A stretch of DNA of 34,289 nt from Candidatus Thiobius zoothamnicola. GTDB lineage: Bacteria; Pseudomonadota; Gammaproteobacteria; Chromatiales; Chromatiaceae. This document shows positions 1 to 7,400 of this stretch, one piece after another (position 1 is the stretch's first letter; each line of letters opens with the position of its first letter). The stretch spans positions 1-34,289 of the forward strand of contig JAPQLC010000022.1 of assembly GCA_030826945.1 (NCBI GenBank), read 5' to 3'. Below the pieces are notes generated by a model, which worked only from the letters and a program-made list of their open reading frames with translations, was not told where the DNA came from and ran no database searches. A program made the translations under genes and the position numbers.

Positions 1-119
1 GCAAAAAACTTCAGCCTAACTCATCCATTAAGTCAGTAACGAGTTTGACCCATTATCGATTTTCATAGGTAAAAAATTAGATGAGGTGGCCTTGGAGATA
101 ACCTTCATAGAAAAGATCA

Positions 120-510
120 TTATTGGTTGGAAATGGATAATGGGTTTTTGCTGGATTTGCGATGATGGGAATGGCAGGCTGTTTTGCCATCAACCGCAAT
201 AATCTCACCGTCAGGTTGTTTGCCAACCCCATTGACCCATTTGATAAAGTAAGCCTCAAAAGCCTTCACATTCAGCCGCCCTATATTCAGGCAAGGCTGT
301 CTTCGTTGGGTATGCCGTTTTCGTACGATAAATAGTGACGGAACCAGTCCAGCTTTGCGCGGCCAAACTGCGCTATGGTGCTCCAACTTTCTGTACCGCT
401 GCACGGTATAAATACACAGGAAATAAGACTTCATCCAGTGCATATAAGCGATTTTTGGAGTTACGGGCAGCTTTGACAGACTGGAATATCTCAAGCAAAC
501 TCTTGCTCAT
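120..510 (-). pseudogene. ISAs1-family transposase remnant (frameshifted, 3' truncated)
   Basis: Read on the minus strand from an ATG at 508-510, the N-terminus starts MSKSLLEIFQSVKAARNSKN, which matches ISAs1/H-repeat transposases. The frame stops after about 45 codons. A second frame then gives the family motif FGRAKLDWFRHYLSYENG, and a third gives FEAYFIKWVNG followed by IIAVDGKT, the region of the first catalytic Asp. So at least two frameshifts and a stop interrupt the gene. The protein ends about 120 residues in, and nothing like the rest of the DDE domain follows towards position 1. It is a dead fragment, lying directly downstream of ribF. The family call rests on recognised motifs; the exact element is unknown. 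Confidence 0.75.
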
Positions 511-545
511 AGTGCGGCTTACCAGAAAAACCGCAACTATGGCAC

Positions 546-585
546 GTAATGAACTGGCTCTTAACTATTTTATTCGGAAGCCCTG
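546..585 (-). repeat. Possible IS terminal inverted repeat of the ISAs1-like remnant
   Basis: About 75 bp upstream of the remnant transposase start, the minus strand reads CAGGGCTTCCGAATAAAAT. A terminus beginning CAGGG is plausible for an ISAs1-family end, and the distance to the transposase ATG fits. The opposite end of the element is not visible, so the inverted-repeat partner and target-site duplication cannot be confirmed. Confidence 0.35.
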
Positions 586-599
586 GCCGACTGAGTGCC

Positions 600-1535
600 T
601 CAGCCGTGCATCGAAAAATAGGCTTTGGCTTGCGCCGCATCCTGCTCAATCTGCGTGCGCAATGCTGCAAATGAATCAAACGATTGTTCGTCGCGTAAAC
701 GCTGTAAAAAAGTCACGGTGATTGGCGCACCATAAACCTCGCGCGCAAAATCAAATAAATGCACTTCCAGAAGAAGCTGATCATCGCCTTTCAGCGTTGG
801 TCGGGTGCCGACATTCGCCACCCCGCGCAATACACCCTCGGGCAAGCCAGTGACTTCGACCACGAAAACCCCTTTGAGTGGACTGGCCAATCGTTGCATA
901 GGCAGGTTGAGGGTTGGAAACCCAATTGTCCGCCCCCGTTGATGCCCATGATTGACCCGGCCAGACAAGGTATAGGCGCGTCCCAAAAGCCGGGCCGCTG
1001 TATCCAGTTCACCAGCCGCCAAAGCGGCGCGGATGCGGGTGCTGCTGACCCGCTCACCACCGTCATTGACCGTGGCGTGGCTTTCAACCTGATAACCTTG
1101 TTCAGCGCCCAGTTTCTTCAATAATCCAAAATCACCAGCCCGCTGATAACCAAAACGAAAATCATCGCCGACATAAAGGTGGCGGATGCCGAGCTGGTGC
1201 GTCAGCAGCGGATTGACGAAATCCGTGGCCGATTGATTGGCGAACGCCTGGTTAAAACGCAAGATTAAAACGCGATCCACGCCATATTGCCGCATCAAAG
1301 CCAGTTTTTCACGCAAACAGGTCAATCGCGCTGGTGCTTGGTCCGGGCGAAAGAACTCCATGGGCTGGGGTTCAAAAACAATCGCCAATGTAGGCAGCCC
1401 ATACTGTTCAGCGCGTTCGCTTAATGCGCTGAATACTGCCTGATGTCCACGATGCATACCATCAAAATTACCAATCGTAGCCACGCAACCTTGGTGGGCC
1501 GGACGTAAATTATGCGCGCCTCGAATCACTAACAT
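600..1535 (-). CDS. ribF: Bifunctional riboflavin kinase / FAD synthetase
   Basis: Makes FMN from riboflavin and then FAD, in the cytoplasm. The 311-residue length is normal for RibF. The N-terminal FAD-synthetase half shows the nucleotidyltransferase motif IGNFDGMHRGHQA (about residues 21-33), and the middle has VSSTRIRAAL. The C-terminal flavokinase half starts with GRVNHGHQRGRTIGFPTLNL (about 190-210) and continues with GVANVGTRPT. The gene starts 8 bp after lspA stops, so it is probably the last gene of murJ-lspA-ribF. The usual neighbour ileS is missing. Immediately downstream is an IS remnant, but the C-terminus of RibF looks complete. Confidence 0.95.
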   Translation of the reverse strand: MLVIRGAHNLRPAHQGCVATIGNFDGMHRGHQAVFSALSERAEQYGLPTLAIVFEPQPMEFFRPDQAPARLTCLREKLALMRQYGVDRVLILRFNQAFANQSATDFVNPLLTHQLGIRHLYVGDDFRFGYQRAGDFGLLKKLGAEQGYQVESHATVNDGGERVSSTRIRAALAAGELDTAARLLGRAYTLSGRVNHGHQRGRTIGFPTLNLPMQRLASPLKGVFVVEVTGLPEGVLRGVANVGTRPTLKGDDQLLLEVHLFDFAREVYGAPITVTFLQRLRDEQSFDSFAALRTQIEQDAAQAKAYFSMHG

Positions 1536-1543
1536 AGTATTTT

Positions 1544-2020
1544 TTATCCACTTTGATGATCAGTCCTTGGTGGGCGGAATGTATCCACCAACATCAAACA
1601 GACGCCGATCGTAATCGCACTATCCGCCACATTGAAGGAAGGCCAATAATAATCCCCCCAATGCCACTGTAAAAAGTCAACCACTTTGCCATACAGCAAG
1701 CGGTCAATCAGGTTGCCGACGGCTCCGCCAATAATCAAGCCGAGACCCCATGCGGTGAACTTTTCATGGCGTTGCAAACGGGCCAGCCAAACCGTCATCA
1801 CCACCGACAAAACCAGCGCCAGAATAATGAAAAAGTAAAGTTGCCAGCCGCCGGCGTTCGCCAGGAAACTGAAGGCGGCCCCTTTGTTGTATACCAGGGT
1901 CAGATTAAACACCGGCCAGATGACGACGACTTCATATTCTTTGAAAGTTGCCAGGATCCATAACTTGGTCACTTGATCGAATAAGATCACACTGACGGAT
2001 AACCATAAAAAACGTAACAT
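1544..2020 (-). CDS. lspA: Lipoprotein signal peptidase (signal peptidase II)
   Basis: Inner-membrane aspartyl protease that removes signal peptides from prolipoproteins after diacylglyceryl addition. The protein has 158 residues and four hydrophobic segments. Visible family motifs are FDQVTKLWI near the N-terminus (first helix), FNLTLVYNKGAAFSFLA (about 40-56), GGAVGNLIDRLLYGKVVDFL (contains one catalytic Asp) and FNVADSAITIG (contains the second catalytic Asp). A Shine-Dalgarno-like AGAGG lies just ahead of the ATG. It begins 8 bp after the murJ stop, which supports co-transcription. Confidence 0.95.
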   Translation of the reverse strand: MLRFLWLSVSVILFDQVTKLWILATFKEYEVVVIWPVFNLTLVYNKGAAFSFLANAGGWQLYFFIILALVLSVVMTVWLARLQRHEKFTAWGLGLIIGGAVGNLIDRLLYGKVVDFLQWHWGDYYWPSFNVADSAITIGVCLMLVDTFRPPRTDHQSG

Positions 2021-2028
2021 TCAAACCT

Positions 2029-3528
2029 CTACGGCTGGATTGACCGGCGCATGCCCGACAGCCATAACCCCGATATAAATAACAAGCTGAAATAGGTTCC
2101 CATCGCCAAAAAGATCCATAACATCAATGCCGTTGCTTTATCCCAGAGAGTTCGCTCGAACCAGCTCTCCAAAGGCGGTGCTGCGTACAACAACAAGAAA
2201 GCCATTGCCGCGCAAGCCAGACCAACCCGCAGCAATAAGGTTAACCAACCCTTGAGTGGTTGATAAACCTCGGTTTTGCGCAAGCCCTGCCAAAGTAAAA
2301 AAGCATTCAAATAGGCTGACAAGCTGGTCGCCAAAGCGAGACCTGCATGCTGCAAGGGGTAAATCAAAAGCAAGTTGAGCGCCATATTGGCGACCATGGC
2401 GATAACGCCGATTTTGACCGGTGTTTTCGTATCCTGCCGCGCATAATAAGCGGGTGCCAACACCTTGATCAAAATAAAAGCTTGCAGACCCGCCGCGTAT
2501 GCAACCAGACTGCGCTGTGCCATTTGTACATCGGTGGTGAGGAAAACGTCCGACATGAATAAGGTGGCGATCATCGGCCCGGCGAATAAAGCCAGACCCA
2601 GCGCGGCGGGCGCGCCTAAAATGACTACCATGCGCAATCCCCAATCCAGGCTCTGATTAAACCCAGCCGGATTATCCTGCGCTTTTTGTTGCGATAATTT
2701 GGGCAACAGAACCGTACCGAGCGCGACGCCCAAAACGCCGAGCGGAAACTCCATCAAGCGATCCGAATAATACAGCCATGAAATGCTGCCAGTTGTCAGG
2801 AAAGAGGCCAACACCGTATCCAATAACAAATTGATCTGTGTGACCGATACGGCGAACAAAGCGGGCAACATCAACTTCAGGATGCGTCTGACACCTTCAT
2901 GCTTGAAATTGGGTCGCGGCTTCGGCAATAACTTCAGACGGTGCAGGGCAGGCAACTGGAAGACAAACTGGCTGATGCCAGCCAGCAAGACGCCCCAGGC
3001 CAGGGCAGTGATAGGCTCCTGCATCCAGGGACTGAGCCATACAGCGCAACCAATCAAAGACACATTCAACAGCACTGGCGTGAAGGCAGGTACGGCGAAA
3101 CGGTTCCAGGCATTCATGATGCCGCCCGCGAATGCCGTTAATGAGATAAAGAATAAATAAGGGAAGGTCAGGCGCAGCATCTCGGTGGCTAATGCCAATC
3201 GCTCATCCGCGCCATCCATCACCCAGCCGAAGGCGAACACGCTGACCACGACAGGTGCCGCGATCACGCCGACCAGTGAAACCACCAACAAAACCAATGC
3301 CAGGCTGCCGAAAACATGGTCGATCAAATCTTTTAATTCACGCCTGTCGCGCTGGGTTTTGTATTCCGTGAGCACGGGTACAAAAGCGGTGGCGAAGGCC
3401 CCCTCCGCAAATAAACGGCGCAGAAAATTGGGGATTTTAAAGGCGACGAAAAAAGCATCCGTCAGCGCATTGGCACCAAACAGATGCGCCAGCACCAAAT
3501 CCCGGATGAACCCCAACAGGCGTGACAA
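2029..3528 (-). CDS. murJ: Lipid II flippase MurJ
   Basis: Multi-pass inner-membrane flippase of the MOP superfamily that exports lipid II for peptidoglycan synthesis. The recognisable MurJ N-terminal segment is LLGFIRDLVLAHLFGA followed by FFVAFKIPNFLRRLFAEGAF. The coordinates use the TTG at 3526-3528. However, the same frame stays open upstream to a TAA at 3589-3591, and that stretch encodes LLSLFRSLSTVGIFTGLSR, which fits the first half of MurJ transmembrane helix 1. The true start is therefore likely further upstream, perhaps a CTG at 3571-3576 preceded by AAAGGG; no ATG or GTG exists there. First gene of a presumed murJ-lspA-ribF operon. Confidence 0.93.
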   Translation of the reverse strand: MSRLLGFIRDLVLAHLFGANALTDAFFVAFKIPNFLRRLFAEGAFATAFVPVLTEYKTQRDRRELKDLIDHVFGSLALVLLVVSLVGVIAAPVVVSVFAFGWVMDGADERLALATEMLRLTFPYLFFISLTAFAGGIMNAWNRFAVPAFTPVLLNVSLIGCAVWLSPWMQEPITALAWGVLLAGISQFVFQLPALHRLKLLPKPRPNFKHEGVRRILKLMLPALFAVSVTQINLLLDTVLASFLTTGSISWLYYSDRLMEFPLGVLGVALGTVLLPKLSQQKAQDNPAGFNQSLDWGLRMVVILGAPAALGLALFAGPMIATLFMSDVFLTTDVQMAQRSLVAYAAGLQAFILIKVLAPAYYARQDTKTPVKIGVIAMVANMALNLLLIYPLQHAGLALATSLSAYLNAFLLWQGLRKTEVYQPLKGWLTLLLRVGLACAAMAFLLLYAAPPLESWFERTLWDKATALMLWIFLAMGTYFSLLFISGLWLSGMRRSIQP

Positions 3529-3625
3529 GCCCGTGAAAATGCCGACAGTGGATAACGAGCGGAAGAGTGACAGCAGGGCGGCCCTTTGTTAGATTGACGC
3601 GCGCGAAAAGGCAAGCGGATTTTTC

Positions 3626-3631
3626 ATTATA
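3626..3631 (-). promoter_or_regulatory. Candidate -10 box for murJ
   Basis: The minus strand reads TATAAT here, a perfect -10 hexamer, inside the divergent murJ/moaB intergenic region. Transcription would start near 3619 and leave a leader long enough for the upstream murJ start suggested above. The -35 at normal spacing is poor (GGTGAG), so the call is tentative. Confidence 0.35.
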
Positions 3632-3711
3632 ACCGGATCTCCACTCAACTCACCGGCAATCTGCCGCCCCAAAGAGAGCTGGAGAAACCGATCATTTACC
3701 TGGAGTTCCCC

Positions 3712-4236
3712 GTGACTGACGAAAACCGTCGGGTTCGTCCCGTCAAGCTGGCTATTATGACGATCTCTGACAGCCGTACCCTGGATAACGACACCTCCGG
3801 TGATGCCCTGGTGGAAATGGCGACTCAGGATGGCCATCAGATTATCGAACGCCTGTTGGTTCCAGATAACATTTATCAGATTCGTTACACCATGTCGCGC
3901 TGGATCATTGATGCCGACGTTGAAGCCGTCATCACCACTGGCGGCACCGGGTTGACGGGATACGATGGCACGCCGGAAGCTGTGACCCCTTTGTTTGATC
4001 GCACCATTGACGGTTTCGGCGAACTGTTCCGGCAAATCTCCTATCAAACGGTTGGCACCTCAACCATCGCCTCGCGCGCGGTCGCTGGTGTCGCCAATGG
4101 TACCTTCATCTTCAGCCTGCCCGGATCCACAGGGGCCTGCAAAGACGCCTGGCGCAATATTCTGCATGACCAACTGGACATCAATCACCGTCCCTGTAAT
4201 TTGGTCGATTTAATCCCTCGCCTGACGGAAAGCTGA
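3712..4236 (+). CDS. moaB: Molybdenum cofactor biosynthesis protein B (MoaB/MogA-like)
   Basis: Member of the MoaB/MogA family, which binds molybdopterin and acts in its adenylylation or an equivalent step of cofactor assembly. The 174-residue protein has the family elements AIMTISDSRTLDNDTSGD near the N-terminus, ITTGGTGLTGYDGTPEA (about 85-101, molybdopterin-binding loop) and FSLPGSTGACKDAW (about 136-149). The start is GTG, preceded by GGAG at 3702-3705. It is the first gene of a five-gene Moco operon and lies 7 bp upstream of moeA. No Moco riboswitch was recognised in the 120 bp before it. Confidence 0.93.
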   Translation: MTDENRRVRPVKLAIMTISDSRTLDNDTSGDALVEMATQDGHQIIERLLVPDNIYQIRYTMSRWIIDADVEAVITTGGTGLTGYDGTPEAVTPLFDRTIDGFGELFRQISYQTVGTSTIASRAVAGVANGTFIFSLPGSTGACKDAWRNILHDQLDINHRPCNLVDLIPRLTES

Positions 4237-4243
4237 AACCGAT

Positions 4244-5476
4244 ATGTCAGATGTATGTTTTACCGAAGCGCTGCTTGATGCCGATACAGCACGCGCGCAA
4301 CTCATCGCCGCCGCCAAGCCGCTCGGCGAAACCGGACCGGTCAAGCTGAATGCCCTGCTGGGCCGGACACTGGCGCAGGACATCTTTTCGCCGCTGGATG
4401 TGCCCGGTTACGACAATAGCGCCATGGACGGCTATGCCGTACGCAGCCTTGACACGCAGTTGGGCGATGCTGAACTGCCGGTCACGCAACGCATTCCAGC
4501 CGGGCACCCAGGATCGACACTGGCACCAGGCGAAGCCGCCAGAATTTTTACGGGCGCTCCACTGCCCGAAGGGGCGGACGCCGTGGTGATGCAGGAAGCC
4601 TGTCAACGCCAGGACGACAAAATACGCATCACCCGCCCGGTTCAGGCCAGGGAAAATGTGCGCCCTCGTGCGAATGACCTGGCGCAAGGCGACTGGGTAC
4701 TGCGCCAAGGCGACAAACTCACCGCCCCGGCAATTGGTCTGCTTGCGGCCTTGGGCATCGATCAAGCCAATGTTTACCGACGCTTACGGGTCGCCTTACT
4801 CAATACGGGCGATGAAATCATTGAACCGGGTGCGCCTCTGCAAACCGGACAGATTTACAACGCCAACCGTTACAGCCTCACCGCAACCCTGCAACAAACC
4901 GGCTGTGAAATCGTGGATCTTGGCCAGATCGCCGACACTTTCGACGCGACCCGGCACGCGCTTGATGAAGGCGCGCGCCAGGCCGATCTGATCCTGACCA
5001 GTGGCGGCGTCTCCGTCGGCGAAGAAGATCACGTCAGAGATGCGGTGCAAGCTCTGGGCGAACTCCACTTATGGCGTGTGCGCATGAAACCCGGCAAGCC
5101 GCTGGCGTATGGCGCTGTGCGCCAAACCCCGTTGATTGGCCTGCCCGGCAATCCGGTTTCCGCCTTTGTCACCTTCTGTTTATTCGCCATGCCATTCGTG
5201 CGCGCCATGCAAGGACGCCACGCGCTTTTCCCCATGCCGTCGCGCGCACGTTTAGCCCATGCTCCGTCCAAACCTTTAGCGCGCCGGGAATATAGCCGGG
5301 TGCGTTTGCGTCACCAAGCCGACGATCTGCCCATGGCGGAACCTTTTCCCCGCCAAGGATCAGACGTACTCAGTGGCGTTGTCTGGGCAGAAGGCGTACT
5401 CGAACTACCCGAAAACACAAGGTTATCGGCTGGCGATGCGTTAAATTACTGGTCTTTTGAGCGCTTACTCGCATGA
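4244..5476 (+). CDS. moeA: Molybdopterin molybdenumtransferase
   Basis: Inserts molybdate into adenylylated molybdopterin. The 410-residue length is typical. Motifs visible in order are VPGYDNSAMDGYAV (about 50-63), FTGAPLPEGADAVVMQE, LLNTGDEIIEPG (about 185-196), LTSGGVSVGEEDHV (about 250-263), MKPGKPLAYG and GLPGNPVSAFVTF (about 299-311). The C-terminal domain follows. The gene overlaps moaD by 4 bp (ATGA), so translation is probably coupled. Confidence 0.97.
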   Translation: MSDVCFTEALLDADTARAQLIAAAKPLGETGPVKLNALLGRTLAQDIFSPLDVPGYDNSAMDGYAVRSLDTQLGDAELPVTQRIPAGHPGSTLAPGEAARIFTGAPLPEGADAVVMQEACQRQDDKIRITRPVQARENVRPRANDLAQGDWVLRQGDKLTAPAIGLLAALGIDQANVYRRLRVALLNTGDEIIEPGAPLQTGQIYNANRYSLTATLQQTGCEIVDLGQIADTFDATRHALDEGARQADLILTSGGVSVGEEDHVRDAVQALGELHLWRVRMKPGKPLAYGAVRQTPLIGLPGNPVSAFVTFCLFAMPFVRAMQGRHALFPMPSRARLAHAPSKPLARREYSRVRLRHQADDLPMAEPFPRQGSDVLSGVVWAEGVLELPENTRLSAGDALNYWSFERLLA

Positions 5477-5715
5477 TTCGCATCCTCTACTTTGGCCAAC
5501 TGCGCGAGATGCTGGGCTGCCACGCAGAAGAATGGGCTGAGGCGCCTATCGCCGTCAGCGCACTGCTTGAACAATTACGCGCGCGCAGCCCGGCATGGCG
5601 GGAGGCGCTGGATGAACGTACCCTGTGCGCCGTCAACCAAACCTTGGCGAAAGGCCATGCGCTGATTCAGGATGGCGATGAAGTGGCTTTCTTCCCGCCA
5701 GTGACCGGGGGGTGA
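5473..5715 (+). CDS. moaD: Molybdopterin synthase sulfur carrier subunit
   Basis: Small ubiquitin-like subunit of molybdopterin synthase. It carries a C-terminal thiocarboxylate that donates sulfur to precursor Z. The 80-residue product ends in the required Gly-Gly (FFPPVTGG). The N-terminus IRILYFGQLREMLG is typical. It overlaps the end of moeA by 4 bp and runs directly into moaE, the partner subunit. Confidence 0.95.
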   Translation: MIRILYFGQLREMLGCHAEEWAEAPIAVSALLEQLRARSPAWREALDERTLCAVNQTLAKGHALIQDGDEVAFFPPVTGG

Positions 5716-5717
5716 AG

Positions 5718-6167
5718 ATGCAACGTATTTTGGTGCAATCCTCGCCTTTTGATCAGGATGACGAATGCCAACGTCAAAGCGATAACCACCAAGTCGGTGC
5801 GGTTGTCTCCTTCGTGGGGCAAGTGCGTGGAACCGATATCGCCAGTCTGACACTGGAACACTACCCAGGCATGACCGAACAAGCCTTGCGACGCATTGCG
5901 CAACAAGCCGATGAACGCTGGCGACTGCAAGGCGTCACCATCATCCACCGGGTTGGTGAATTGACCCGGGGTGAACCCATCGTACTGGTGCTGACCGCTG
6001 CGGCACACCGTCAACAAGCTTTCGCCGCCTGCGCCTACATCATGGATATTTTGAAAACCCAGGCACCGTTCTGGAAAAAGGAACGGAAGCTGGATGGCTC
6101 CACGCACTGGGTCGAAGCGCGTGAAGAAGATGCTGAAGCCGCCGCGCAATGGCTATCCGATGGCTGA
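5718..6167 (+). CDS. moaE: Molybdopterin synthase catalytic subunit
   Basis: Large subunit of molybdopterin synthase, acting with MoaD to convert cyclic pyranopterin monophosphate to molybdopterin. The protein has 149 residues from the ATG at 5718. This start has a strong G-rich Shine-Dalgarno (GGGGGG just upstream); a GTG at 5712 overlapping the moaD stop is the alternative and adds two residues. Conserved blocks are GAVVSFVGQVRG, LTLEHYPGMTE, IIHRVGELTRGEPIVLV, and FWKKERKLDGSTHWVEA with its lysines near the C-terminus. The last 8 bp overlap mobA. Confidence 0.95.
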   Translation: MQRILVQSSPFDQDDECQRQSDNHQVGAVVSFVGQVRGTDIASLTLEHYPGMTEQALRRIAQQADERWRLQGVTIIHRVGELTRGEPIVLVLTAAAHRQQAFAACAYIMDILKTQAPFWKKERKLDGSTHWVEAREEDAEAAAQWLSDG

Positions 6168-6708
6168 AATCATTGGCCTGGCACTGGCTGGCGGACGAGG
6201 CCGACGCCTGGGTGGAATTGACAAAGGCTGGCATATCCACCAGGGCAAACCCCTTATCGAACATGCCTTGGAGCATCTCAAGGACTGTCAGCGCGTCATC
6301 ATCAGCGCGAACCGTCATCTGTCCGCCTACCGCCAACTCGGGCATGCTGTCGTCGCTGACCAACGGCCAGATTACCAGGGGCCGTTAAGTGGCATTGAAA
6401 GCGCCATGCGATATGCTCCTGACGCCTGTTTTTATGTCATGCCCTGCGATCTGCTTGGCGTTCCGACAGACTGGCTGAGCCACCTGACACGCCATGCCAG
6501 ACAAACTGACTCCCCCTGGGTGGGAACCCAAACGGCGGATAAGCTGCAACCCCTGCTCGGACTATGGTCAACCCGACTATTCGCCGAATTAACCGACTTT
6601 TTAGAGGCTGGTGAGCGCCGAGTCATGCACTTTGTTGCTCCCTACCAGAAACACGCATTACCCTTGCCTGACCAAACGGATTTGTTGAATATCAATACGT
6701 TGTTATAG
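6160..6708 (+). CDS. mobA: Molybdenum cofactor guanylyltransferase
   Basis: Attaches GMP to the molybdenum cofactor to form the bis-MGD family of cofactors. From the ATG at 6160 the protein has 182 residues and opens with the diagnostic nucleotide-binding motif LALAGGRGRRLGGIDKGW. The stretch YVMPCDLLGVP carries the metal-binding Asp. The start inside moaE is chosen because the motif sits at its usual position near the N-terminus. The C-terminus stops at NINTLL, whereas MobA proteins usually run some residues past NINTP. The final codons and the TAG stop lie inside a degenerate CRISPR repeat (6702-6737), so the tail seems to have been replaced at that junction. Confidence 0.93.
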   Translation: MAEIIGLALAGGRGRRLGGIDKGWHIHQGKPLIEHALEHLKDCQRVIISANRHLSAYRQLGHAVVADQRPDYQGPLSGIESAMRYAPDACFYVMPCDLLGVPTDWLSHLTRHARQTDSPWVGTQTADKLQPLLGLWSTRLFAELTDFLEAGERRVMHFVAPYQKHALPLPDQTDLLNINTLL

Positions 6709-6737
6709 TGATATCGCAGTTTCGGATTTGCTAAACT
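6702..6737 (+). repeat. Degenerate CRISPR repeat 1 (32 of 36 match)
   Basis: Full 36-bp copy of the array repeat with differences at repeat positions 4, 9, 11 and 23. It is the same orientation as the array but lies 700 bp upstream of it. It overlaps the mobA stop codon. The 3' end keeps TTTGCTAAACT, so the promoter-like end of the repeat is preserved. Confidence 0.9.
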
Positions 6738-6739
6738 TT

Positions 6740-6873
6740 TCCCTGTCCGCAGCGATTGCGAATATGCGTTTCGGGCATTTTGGCGACGACAAGTCAATCA
6801 GTAAAGATTTGTTTGAATTGCGTTTCTTCTTCGGCTCTGGTTATCGAGTGTATTACACTTTACAGTTGTAGCT
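6740..6873 (+). pseudogene. Fragment of a HigB/Gp49-like (RelE superfamily) toxin
   Basis: In the frame starting at 6740 the sequence encodes a piece reading FGHFGDDKSISKDLFELRF and then FFGSGYRVYYT. This matches the central block of 'addiction module killer' / phage Gp49-like toxins, whose family pattern is GDxKxVGxGVxELRxxxGPGYRVYY. Only about 40 residues of a roughly 100-residue family remain. The fragment lies between two degenerate CRISPR repeats and ends at a TAG in the second one. No antitoxin gene is recognisable nearby. It is probably inactive. Confidence 0.65.
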
Positions 6874-6900
6874 ACATCGTAGTTTCCGATTTGCCAAACT
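6865..6900 (+). repeat. Degenerate CRISPR repeat 2 (33 of 36 match)
   Basis: Copy of the array repeat with differences only at repeat positions 8, 16 and 31. It is separated from degenerate repeat 1 by 127 bp, which is not a spacer length. It stands alone: no repeat follows at a 66-bp interval. Confidence 0.9.
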
Positions 6901-7036
6901 CTCTGGTTGGTGCTGCGGTCATAGCCATATGAGGACGAGTCAGGCGCATAAAACTAGAAAAGGTTCTTAAGAATCTGTCATGATGACCCCAAGTTGAAGG
7001 GTGGCGCTCGCAAGCCAACAGCCCACAGGAGATGCC

Positions 7037-7201
7037 ATGACCGATAAACTGCAACACACCAAATTAACACAGGAAATCATCAACCTGCGTTTGTAGGAAC
7101 AATTGCTGCGTCTTCAAATCAACGCCTTCCGCCTAGTCTTAACTATCAGCATCGCCTCTGCCTTTTTTACCGGTATCAAAACCATCGCGATATTTTTTTA
7201 G
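7037..7201 (+). pseudogene. Small ORF with in-frame amber codon, hydrophobic C-terminus
   Basis: Starts at ATG 7037 behind AGGAG and would encode 54 residues if the TAG at 7094-7096 (codon 20) were read through. Before the amber the peptide is polar and helix-prone (MTDKLQHTKLTQEIINLRL). After it comes a continuing helical stretch and a hydrophobic segment typical of one membrane helix. A single CAG-to-TAG change would explain the interruption. The real stop at 7199-7201 abuts the ribosome binding site of the next small ORF. No family recognised; either decayed or a very short peptide. Confidence 0.4.
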
Positions 7202-7207
7202 GAGCAC

Positions 7208-7306
7208 ATGATGAAACAGCTATTGCACTATTTCACCCGTGATAACATTGTGATCACTCTGGTTGGTGTGTTCATTGCTTATTACTTGGTTTTTGAATTA
7301 TTGTGA
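7208..7306 (+). CDS. Small single-span membrane peptide, unknown function
   Basis: A 32-codon ORF starting with tandem ATGs at 7208 and 7211, preceded by GGAG at 7201-7204 that overlaps the previous ORF's stop. The peptide has a short polar N-terminus (MMKQLLHYFTRDN) and then one hydrophobic segment, IVITLVGVFIAYYLVFELL, long enough to span a membrane. The good start context and the coupling to the ORF ahead argue that it is or was translated. It lies between mobA and the CRISPR array. Small membrane toxins have this size and shape, but no family match is claimed. Confidence 0.4.
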   Translation: MMKQLLHYFTRDNIVITLVGVFIAYYLVFELL

Positions 7307-7333
7307 ACTGTGTTCTATATCCAGCACAAATCA

Positions 7334-7369
7334 ATTCTAGTTATACTGTATTTTTCGATTTGCTAAAAT
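7334..7369 (+). repeat. Degenerate first repeat of the CRISPR array (27 of 36 match)
   Basis: Aligns without gaps to the array repeat with nine differences, mostly in the middle; the 3' end CGATTTGCTAAA is kept. A 31-bp spacer-sized interval (7370-7400) separates it from the first perfect repeat, so it is the decayed upstream terminal repeat. Confidence 0.8.
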
Positions 7370-7400
7370 CAGGCTTGGATTGTCAAGCGTAACGAGACGG

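Noticed and set aside
6702..6900. Degenerate repeats as the tracrRNA anti-repeat
   Set aside because: Read on the minus strand they lack a nexus and terminator, whereas 12411-12502 has anti-repeat, nexus-like hairpin and intrinsic terminator.
6872..7057. 61-codon minus-strand frame before the array
   Set aside because: It overlaps a degenerate repeat and the start of a better-supported small ORF on the other strand, with no recognisable family.
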